A stretch of 12,958 nt of DNA from Stramenopiles sp. TOSAG23-2 (Eukaryota > Sar). Below the pieces are notes generated by a model, which searched no databases, was not told the DNA's origin, and saw only the letters and a program-made list of their open reading frames with translations. The DNA lies in assembly GCA_900128395.1 (NCBI GenBank), contig LT649823.1, positions 1 to 12,958 of the forward strand, read 5' to 3'. The position numbers and the translations under genes were made by a program. Below are positions 7,013-12,958 of this stretch, one piece after another. Within the stretch, counting starts at the first letter, position 1; each line of letters starts with the position of its first letter.

Positions 7013-7701
7013 ATGGCCACCAACAACAAGGACACCAGCAACGCCCCTACACCACGCGCCGTAGCAATTGAAGAGAAGAATAATAAGAATTCAGAAAAGA
7101 AAATAAGCAAGAAAAAATTATTGCAGATGACTGATGTTGAAAGTGGCCAAGTGGTATTAAATGTAAAGCACCAGCGAAAAAGTGAAAGTGGATGCATCAA
7201 TTGTATAAAAAATATGAGTTGGAAGAGCAAACAATGTATAGTTTTTGGTTTGATAATAGCTATGTTTACAACCATTTTTATTTTAAGTTTTGTAAACGAC
7301 AAACATATTATATCAGATTTGTTTTTGATAGTAATTCCAATTTCTGCAGTATTGATGTATTGCATTATATTTAAGTTAGGTGACCCCACGGTAAGCACTC
7401 CAGGTAAGTAAATAATAAATATCTTCTAATTGTTTTTGAAAATTTCTCTAACCAATAACTATGTGCATAAATGCAATATTTACTTTTAGGTATTGGAGAA
7501 ATGATTATTTGTCCTTGTTGTAGTTGTTTATTATTTGTAATTGGCATAGTATTTGTAATTGGTTATTACGCAAAATTTACATTCGTAACAGCGTATTGCG
7601 CATACATTTTCTTAAGTGCTGGTATTATCGCTTGTTGCGGTTCAATCTATGTAGTAAAGCTTGCGCTTTCGGGTGATGATGGAGGTGATTATTTCAGGTG
7701 A
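7013..7701 (+). CDS. Four-helix membrane protein, spliced
   Basis: Exon 1 (7013-7403) joins exon 2 (7490 onward) to give 200 residues. A polar, Lys-rich N-terminus (about 1-74) is followed by four hydrophobic segments at about 75-94, 102-121, 135-157 and 161-186, so both ends are probably cytosolic. A cysteine cluster CPCCSC (138-143) at the start of helix 3 could be S-acylated; C61 and C64 lie before helix 1. The end is SGDDGGDYFR. No family recognised: it is a small tetraspan-type protein without the CCG motif and large loop of true tetraspanins. The start is the ATG in aaaaccATGGcc, a strong initiation context; upstream in-frame codons lack ATG. The first 17 or so codons are mostly C- or G-ending, unlike the rest of the gene. 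The end coordinate is the unspliced TGA; a likely second intron reaches the same C-terminus. Confidence 0.8.
7404..7489 (+). other. Intron 1 of the four-helix protein gene (86 bases)
   Basis: CAG|GTAAGT donor and a pyrimidine-rich TTACTTTTAG|G acceptor. Splicing joins codon GGT (Gly131) and keeps the frame; unspliced, translation stops at the TAA inside gtaagtaa. A second GTAAGC at 7391 would put exon 2 out of frame and stop within five codons. Confidence 0.88.
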
Positions 7702-7770
7702 AATGATTTAGAATAGATGATTCGAAGAGTATTTTATTATATTATTTTTAAAATATTATTTTTTTTCTAG
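7698..7770 (+). other. Probable intron 2, on the stop codon (73 bases)
   Basis: TTTCAG|GTGAAA donor and a TTTTTTTTCTAG|A acceptor with a strong T tract. Unspliced the frame ends AGG TGA; spliced it ends AGA TAG. Both give ...DYFR-stop, so protein sequence cannot tell them apart. Needs transcript support. Confidence 0.5.
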
Positions 7771-7884
7771 ATAGAAACTTTCAACACTTTAACTTGTTGT
7801 GCACTATAATACAATACTCTGTATACGTTATATATCATCATAGGAAAGTGCCAAACTTCAAATTAAAATTATTAATAATAATCT

Positions 7885-7890
7885 AATAAA
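7885..7890 (+). terminator. AATAAA poly(A) signal, four-helix protein gene
   Basis: Exact hexamer about 115 bases after the probable last splice junction, in an AT-rich tract. Confidence 0.45.
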
Positions 7891-8003
7891 TCAAAAAAAT
7901 GCATCATTTTAATTTTAATACAAGCTGTGGAAAAAAAAATGTAAAATGAATTTTTAAAACCAAACAAAATAGAGAACCAAGAATATACTATAATCAATAA
8001 TAG

Positions 8004-8027
8004 CAACAACAACAACAACAACAACAA
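8004..8027 (+). repeat. (CAA)8 run in the glycoside hydrolase leader
   Basis: Eight exact CAA units, 36 bases before the ATG. CAA-rich leaders are unstructured and favour ribosome loading in known cases (for example some plant-virus leaders); here it may simply be a microsatellite. Confidence 0.75.
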
Positions 8028-8063
8028 GAAGGATATTATAATATATAAGATTACACGAACATA

Positions 8064-9359
8064 ATGAAATTAAATTCCATCTTTTTACAAATTGTTTTTA
8101 TCCATCATCTTATATTTTTATTATTATCCTCCATTACAAATGCAATTTATGGTCCACCACCATTGAATTATAAAAATGATGTAACTAGTGTACTTGGTGT
8201 AAATACGCATAATTTAAATCCAACCTCGCAGGATTTAGATTTAATACAAGAAGCTGGAATACGTTGGATACGAGATGATGTAGGTTGGCAACAAGTTGAA
8301 AAAGTAAAAGGTGAATATGATTTCACAGGTGTTGATTATATGTTTACACATTTAGCAAAACGAAATTTGGGATGGATATGTATCTTAGGTGCACATAATC
8401 CTATTTACAATAATGTCACTGATTCTCCATTAATTCAAACACAAAAACAAATTGATGCATGGGCAAAATTTGCAGGTGCAATTGCTGCAAAATATAGTAA
8501 AAGCAATATTGTCTTATTTGAATTAACAAATGAACCAAATGGTATGGGTGGATTTAAAGGTGATGTAGGAGCATCTATATATTCAAGATTGTCAATTGCT
8601 GGTGCAAAAGCAATACATGAAAATGGTGGGACTGTTGCAGGACCTGCAGTTGCAAATTTAGATTACGATTGGTTGCATTCTATCTTTTTAGATGGATTTT
8701 TAACATCTGTTGATTATCTAACGTTGCATCCATATCGTTCAATAACACCAGAAACAGTTATGTTAGATTATGATAAAGTAACGAAATTAGTCGATGAGTA
8801 CAATCCACCAAATCATAAAATACAAATAACACAAGGAGAATGTGGGTATGAATATCACGGCGCAGCTACTCCTAATCTGGATCATGAGTTGCAAGGTAAA
8901 TTTATTGTACGAATGTATTTAAGTGCAATTGGAAAAGAAATATTTCCTGCAATATGGTACGATTGGAGAGCTGGAAATATATCAGATCCAAAGCAAGAAC
9001 ATGACGGAATGGTAGATCAAAATTTAAAACCATTACCAGGATGGTATGGAACACAAACATTGTATAATATTTTAAAAGGTTCAAAATTTATTAATATGCC
9101 AATAACAACTGTATCTTACCCATCATTACCATCGCCACAAGATTATGCATTGGCATTGGAAAACTCGACGCATTCAATCATCGTTGTATGGAGTGTATTA
9201 TCATATCAACACAATATACAATTACATAGTGCAAACGGATGTTGGAACGTGACTGATTGGTTGGGTAAAGCACAAGCAAATATTTGCAATAGTAAAGGTA
9301 AGAATTATTTGAATATTTATGTGAGTGATTCACCATTGTATTTAGTACAAGAGCTGTAA
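8064..9359 (+). CDS. Secreted clan-A glycoside hydrolase (GH5/GH39-like)
   Basis: 431 residues with a signal peptide (MKLNSIFLQ..., hydrophobic to about 22, probable cut near SSITNA-IYG at 27). The body reads as a (beta/alpha)8 barrel: LGVNTHNL (strand 1, about 44-51), AGIRWIRDDVGWQQVE (64-79), NIVLFELTNEPNG with acid/base E157, YLTLHPY with H222, and ITQGECGY with candidate nucleophile E259. A WYDW strand follows (298-301), then a beta-rich C-terminal part (about 350-431) ending SPLYLV. Two Glu at these places with NEP is the clan-A retaining pattern. Four N-glycosylation sequons are visible (N117, N305, N367, N395), fitting an extracellular or lysosomal enzyme. Sugar specificity cannot be read; beta-glycans are likely. 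The closest forms known to me include many bacterial proteins, so transfer is possible but unproven. Single exon, TAA stop, two AATAAA signals follow. Confidence 0.87.
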   Translation: MKLNSIFLQIVFIHHLIFLLLSSITNAIYGPPPLNYKNDVTSVLGVNTHNLNPTSQDLDLIQEAGIRWIRDDVGWQQVEKVKGEYDFTGVDYMFTHLAKRNLGWICILGAHNPIYNNVTDSPLIQTQKQIDAWAKFAGAIAAKYSKSNIVLFELTNEPNGMGGFKGDVGASIYSRLSIAGAKAIHENGGTVAGPAVANLDYDWLHSIFLDGFLTSVDYLTLHPYRSITPETVMLDYDKVTKLVDEYNPPNHKIQITQGECGYEYHGAATPNLDHELQGKFIVRMYLSAIGKEIFPAIWYDWRAGNISDPKQEHDGMVDQNLKPLPGWYGTQTLYNILKGSKFINMPITTVSYPSLPSPQDYALALENSTHSIIVVWSVLSYQHNIQLHSANGCWNVTDWLGKAQANICNSKGKNYLNIYVSDSPLYLVQEL

Positions 9360-9645
9360 AGAGCTACGACTCGTATATAGATAGAGGAGAGTTAATAATA
9401 AATGTTGGATATGATACCGTATCATAGAAGATTTTAATAAAAATAAATAAAAATACGACTCGTATTATAATATATATAGCAGCTGTCAATTTTTGCTCCA
9501 AAAATCTGGTTCACTTTAATTTGAACTTTCTCTTAAAGACACAAGTGAACCTTCCTTTACATCCAATCTATTTTTAATTTTTTGTGAGATGTTCTTAGAG
9601 GAGCAAAGATTTTGACTCACAATCTCACTTAATTTCACTTTAATT
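9360..9645. other. Convergent 3' spacer with nested palindromes
   Basis: Holds the 3' ends of two convergent genes. The odd palindrome ATACGA-C-TCGTAT (9453-9465) has a near copy at 9364-9376. Further right, ttttgctcc (9491-9499) mirrors ggagcaaa (9600-9607), and inside it ggttcactt (9508-9516) exactly mirrors aagtgaacc (9543-9551). No coding region seen. Confidence 0.6.
9436..9447 (+). terminator. AATAAA poly(A) signals, glycoside hydrolase gene
   Basis: AATAAA occurs at 9436-9441 and again at 9442-9447, about 80 bases after the stop codon, with another at 9397-9402. Confidence 0.5.
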
Positions 9646-11100
9646 TCACAAAACAAACGATAAACATGCAAAAAAAACATTCAATACAAACATTCGAAAT
9701 CCATATTTCAATATTCGATGTGTATCATATTTCAATCTACGTTTACTATCATTACGATAATATGTAGTTGGAAAACTTAACAACAATACAATTGGTATAA
9801 TATGCATACCATCAAAATGATAAATTGGAAAGATATTTATAATAGCAAGGCTTGTATTGATCATAATAACAAATATACATACATGTCGCGCCATCGATGG
9901 TATGTATGACATTGGATGGATGTAGCCTTTGTTTTCTTGAATTGAAGAAGAGGATGACGTATTCTTATTCTTGCTTCTTTCCTCGCCACCTCCTCTTCTT
10001 CCTGTTGTTGATGTCATGATGAATTTAAATTCAATGAAATTCAATGTATTGTATATCATTGCAATATCAATATTCTTATTAATATTTTCTAAACTTTTTC
10101 CATCTATTAAAATGATATCATCATCTCGTTTCACTTTTATTGTAAAACCATTATGATCTAATGTTTGCAATTGTGATAATGGTAACTTTGTATGATTATC
10201 ATATTGATTTATTAAATCATTATGATAAATATATTTCATAATTTCTTGATACCATACAATTTTATTATTAATTGGTATTGAGTTAAATTCTTTTATTTCA
10301 TCACCAATTTTAAATTTACTAGTTATCATATTCACGTTATTACTGTTATCGTCTAACAAATTGTTATGATTAAATGATACAATAAACAATCCTGGAATAT
10401 AAAACATTCCTATGATTACATTTAAAATTGATGTAATGAAAAGAAAAGTAATACATGCAGTAATTAAATTATTAACAATTCCACCAAAATAAATATCTAG
10501 ACGATTCCAAAAATGTAAATGTTTCATATCGTTATTATCGATGGTGCAATATGCGGCAGGGAATATGCCTATGATGAACAAACCAGCTTCAGTTGTTCTT
10601 ACATGATTTAAATGTGCTGTAATAGCATGCCCGAGTTCATGAATGACTAAACTAAATGCAAGGACAAGCAATAATAACGGGACATCTGCAATAGGCAAAT
10701 TAATTCCTGGAATTAATGGTGTAAAAATAGTAGATGACATTGCTGTGGATGATTTAATGGAAGTTTTTATAGTTTTTCCGTCTGTTGTATATAATACGAA
10801 ATAAAAACCAATAACAACTTGATAAACTATATACAATGATGAAAATATTAAGACGATACACGACAAAGACATGAGTAATAAACCAATGAAAGTTCCAATA
10901 CGATATATTTTTTTTAATATTGATATATTATTACTCCAGTGAGGGGAAATGAATTTCAATAATAACTCATTGCATTTTCTTTCTGATATGTTTACATGAA
11001 ACCATTTACATAGTTGTTGATTCGTCGTACGAATATTAATATTATTATTTGTCTTATTACAACATTCATATTGATATGAATTATTTGACGTAGCAATCAT
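9646..11100 (-). CDS. MBTPS2: Site-2 protease (S2P) family intramembrane metalloprotease
   Basis: 484 residues. S2P enzymes cut membrane-bound transcription factors (SREBP, ATF6 and relatives) within the membrane after a first luminal cut, usually in the Golgi. The zinc motif H154-E-L-G-H158 lies in a hydrophobic helix (about 141-162). The third ligand motif is N422-IFPIYHFD430-G431, matching the family's N-P-(L)DG signature. The FGGIVNNLITA stretch (205-215) matches the helix after the active site. A segment with GDEIKEFNSIPI (266-277) looks like part of a PDZ-like domain. An early membrane helix is at about 67-105, more follow at 207-243 and 405-445, and a last hydrophobic stretch is at 468-484. 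A charged and Ser-rich stretch (368-390) sits where animal S2P has a Cys-rich luminal loop; that loop is absent here. Length is near the animal enzyme (about 520). The first ATG was taken as start. Confidence 0.9.
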   Translation of the reverse strand: MIATSNNSYQYECCNKTNNNINIRTTNQQLCKWFHVNISERKCNELLLKFISPHWSNNISILKKIYRIGTFIGLLLMSLSCIVLIFSSLYIVYQVVIGFYFVLYTTDGKTIKTSIKSSTAMSSTIFTPLIPGINLPIADVPLLLLVLAFSLVIHELGHAITAHLNHVRTTEAGLFIIGIFPAAYCTIDNNDMKHLHFWNRLDIYFGGIVNNLITACITFLFITSILNVIIGMFYIPGLFIVSFNHNNLLDDNSNNVNMITSKFKIGDEIKEFNSIPINNKIVWYQEIMKYIYHNDLINQYDNHTKLPLSQLQTLDHNGFTIKVKRDDDIILIDGKSLENINKNIDIAMIYNTLNFIEFKFIMTSTTGRRGGGEERSKNKNTSSSSSIQENKGYIHPMSYIPSMARHVCIFVIMINTSLAIINIFPIYHFDGMHIIPIVLLLSFPTTYYRNDSKRRLKYDTHRILKYGFRMFVLNVFFACLSFVL

Positions 11101-11342
11101 TTATGTTTGTATATATACATATGTATTATATATATATTTCGTCTCACTATATATATGTATGTATATTTGTATTTTTTTATCCTCTCGTATAGGCATACCA
11201 TAGACGTTATTATTTATTATTTTTAAAAGAGACTTTCAATTCAAATTAATAAAATATATATACTTTATAATGTTTTACACACGCAGAGACGACATATATT
11301 ATATACACAACCACCACGAACGTTGCAAATATTATATTTCAT
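11101..11342. other. Spacer between the oxygenase-like gene and the S2P gene
   Basis: Holds the 3' end of the gene to the right and the promoter of the S2P gene, both on the minus strand. TA-rich, with TATATATA runs at 11110-11165 close to the S2P start. Confidence 0.5.
11213..11218 (-). terminator. AATAAA poly(A) signal, oxygenase-like gene
   Basis: Minus-strand AATAAA about 125 bases beyond the stop codon and about 110 bases before the S2P start codon, so the two transcripts appear separate. Confidence 0.45.
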
Positions 11343-12629
11343 TCACCAACCATGGATAATATCAACATTGAATACATTCATATTAATCAATATACGATGA
11401 TGTTTCAAATTATGAAATGGTATCGGGGATTGTGTTATATTTGCTGATCCATGGAACGGACTTTCATTCAATAACATGGTTCTATTTTCTTTTGTTGATG
11501 GATTTAAATAGATTAAAAACTCACCTGCTTTCATACCACTTGTTGTGTAGAAAATATTATTATTATTACCATCGCGAACGTCTGTGAGAACATCATCATC
11601 GCATAACGATGTTTCTGTTCCACCATTGTCTGTAATGATCAATGGATTCATGATTACATCGTACAATGGAACCCATGCAACAATTTGTATATTCTTTTGA
11701 TATGTATTGGCTGTATCACAATGTAAATTTACAGTTTCTATGTTTGTATGCGACGCAAATAATTCAAAGCAACGAAGATGGTCATTGTGATGTTCCTTCT
11801 CCAATTGATGATTCTTCATGAAATTATTTTGAAACATGTTCCATGTCATTTCTTCAATTTTATTTACAATTTGTTTTAATAATAATGTTAATTTTGGAAA
11901 ATGTTCTAGATCATTCTTCTCCTTCGTATTATTATTATTATTATTACTACTACTACTCGTTGACGTTATATTGTTATTGCCACAAACATTTAAAATATCA
12001 AAAACATTATTCGGTATCTTTGGGTAAAATGTTCTTATATGCCCATCAATTTGAAATGGGTTTGAATGTTGTTTTGTTTCGATGATATGATCTAATTCTT
12101 GATTGAATGCATTGATATATTGTTTCAATATTTTATTATATGGCATGGTTTCGAAACGATGTGATAATAACGTAGGTACATTATTCATGTTTGTTTCTTC
12201 TTTATTCATAAATACAAAATTATTATGATTGAAATGATGACGACTATAAAAGCTATGTAAGTGCAATTCAATAATTTTTTTTCTATTTGTCTTCTCATTC
12301 TTCAATTCATCTGGTATTGGTGGGTCGTGTGTATATGTACCTTTATAACAATTTGTACTTCTTAAAAATGATAATGATGGACTAAAATTATCATTTATCT
12401 TTTTACATTTCGATTTCATATTATTATTAGTATTATTAGCTGTTATTTGATGAATCATATGACATTTTCTAGGTTTTGGTTTCAATGTTATAACATTGGA
12501 AGGGTGTGAATTATTATTAAATATTGAAGATGATAATGTTAATGCATAAATTATATTTATATATAATAATACAATGATGAATTGAATAATTTTCGTTGGG
12601 ATACAAATGGAGGAGGACGAAGAAGACAT
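11343..12629 (-). CDS. Secretory-pathway protein with Fe(II)/2-oxoglutarate oxygenase-like motifs
   Basis: 428 residues. A Ser run (2-7) is followed by a hydrophobic segment (about 13-30) that reads as a signal peptide or anchor. The middle is Asn-, His- and Ser-rich, with a low-complexity insert (218-236). The C-terminal third carries the pattern of a double-stranded beta-helix oxygenase: NLH303-C-D305 as the HxD iron ligands, AWVPLYDV and NPLIITDNGG strands, MKAGEFLIYL (366-375), FH393-GSAN as the distal His, and H411-R412-ILINMNV, with R412 a candidate for 2-oxoglutarate binding. This order is known from PhyH-type and related dioxygenases. I cannot name the substrate, and the assignment rests on motifs alone. 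Sequons at N65, N220, N382, N388 and N397 agree with a luminal or secreted protein. Single exon; the start is the first ATG. Confidence 0.72.
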   Translation of the reverse strand: MSSSSSSICIPTKIIQFIIVLLYINIIYALTLSSSIFNNNSHPSNVITLKPKPRKCHMIHQITANNTNNNMKSKCKKINDNFSPSLSFLRSTNCYKGTYTHDPPIPDELKNEKTNRKKIIELHLHSFYSRHHFNHNNFVFMNKEETNMNNVPTLLSHRFETMPYNKILKQYINAFNQELDHIIETKQHSNPFQIDGHIRTFYPKIPNNVFDILNVCGNNNITSTSSSSNNNNNNTKEKNDLEHFPKLTLLLKQIVNKIEEMTWNMFQNNFMKNHQLEKEHHNDHLRCFELFASHTNIETVNLHCDTANTYQKNIQIVAWVPLYDVIMNPLIITDNGGTETSLCDDDVLTDVRDGNNNNIFYTTSGMKAGEFLIYLNPSTKENRTMLLNESPFHGSANITQSPIPFHNLKHHRILINMNVFNVDIIHGW

Positions 12630-12958
12630 GTTTCGTTATGGGTTATATATATATTTATGTATGTATAGTTTTTATTTTTTTTTTCGTGTACAATGTTTTT
12701 CTTTTTATTATTGGACGTATGCATAAGTATATTGAATTACAACATATTAAACAAGAGTCCATTATAAAAGTATGATAGTTATCCTATAGGGGTGCAAAAA
12801 CCTGGGTCACAGTACTCACCTGCTATAGTGGTATATACACTACATAGCATTGTAATGGTATTACTATATTATATTTATTTACTAGGTACATACCATTGGC
12901 TACTGTCATTAATTTTATCAGTCCATTTTCGCAATTTGATGCTTATAACATAAAAGAT
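12630..12958. other. Upstream flank of the oxygenase-like gene
   Basis: Begins with TATA-rich DNA and a T run that would form the promoter and leader of the minus-strand gene. The outer part (12780-12958) is less AT-biased and contains TACTAGGTA (12880-12888) and an AATGGTA/TACCATT pair, words also seen in the other spacers. No gene seen at the edge. Confidence 0.45.

Larger units (their letters stand above)
7771..8063 (+). other. 3' flank of the membrane-protein gene and leader of the glycoside hydrolase
   Basis: Non-coding and AT-rich. AATAAA at 7885-7890 is the likely poly(A) signal of the upstream gene. A-rich runs near 7928-7936 follow, then the CAA run and the short leader of the next gene. 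No RNA gene seen. Confidence 0.5.

Noticed and set aside
6898-7398. Long minus-strand frame opposite exon 1 of the four-helix protein
   Set aside because: It is antisense to a better gene with a good start and splice sites; composition is typical of a shadow frame.
7391-7403. Alternative donor GTAAGC, 13 bases before the chosen one
   Set aside because: Using it shifts the frame and gives a stop within five codons in exon 2.
1-12958. Bacterial or viral origin of the window
   Set aside because: Introns, poly(A) signals, RDEL tail, signal peptides and S2P with wide spacers fit a nuclear eukaryotic genome; no viral core gene is present.
1-12958. Reassigned stop codons
   Set aside because: TAA and TGA end full-length proteins at sensible places; the one TAG at 570 is too little to argue for a changed code.
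1-12958. CRISPR array, tRNA or rRNA genes
   Set aside because: The repeats are simple tandem duplications without regular spacers; no cloverleaf or rRNA-like stretch was recognised by eye.

Overview
This looks like nuclear DNA of a unicellular eukaryote. The sequence is AT-rich. Genes sit alone with their own AT-rich flanks and AATAAA-type poly(A) signals. One gene has a clear GT-AG intron. Proteins carry asparagine, serine and acidic runs, and one hydrolase ends in the ER-retention tetrapeptide RDEL. A CEP164-like WW protein hints that the organism builds cilia or flagella. I cannot place the lineage; a flagellated protist is my best guess, and the standard genetic code fits every gene.

Layout: 1-252 is a gene-poor flank. 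253-570 (+) encodes a small WW-domain protein. 571-1283 is non-coding; it ends in an exact 48-bp tandem duplication that doubles a 5-codon upstream ORF directly before the next start codon. 1284-3437 (+) encodes a membrane-anchored alpha/beta-hydrolase ending in RDEL. 3692-5569 (-) encodes a His-rich, coiled-coil, Asn-rich protein of unknown function carrying two exact tandem duplications (81 bp inside the gene, 131 bp across its stop). 5570-7012 is a 1.4-kb gene-free stretch; two GC-rich hairpin arms in inverted orientation (6238-6283 and 6801-6840) bound about 520 bp of AT-rich DNA and may be a small foldback or MITE-like element. 7013-7701 (+) encodes a spliced four-helix membrane protein. 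8064-9359 (+) encodes a secreted clan-A glycoside hydrolase. 9646-11100 (-) encodes a site-2-protease-type intramembrane metalloprotease. 11343-12629 (-) encodes a secretory-pathway protein with an Fe(II)/2-oxoglutarate-oxygenase-like HxD...H...R pattern. 12630-12958 is its upstream flank.

Gene relations: there is no operon logic. The hydrolase/coiled-coil pair and the glycoside hydrolase/S2P pair are convergent, and the last two genes run in tandem. Five of the seven proteins enter membranes or the secretory pathway, but nothing shows that they act together. I did not find a new multi-gene system. The most notable signals are regulatory or structural: the duplicated uORF, the RDEL-tagged hydrolase, the inverted-repeat element, a probable intron lying on a stop codon, and the cluster of very recent tandem duplications.
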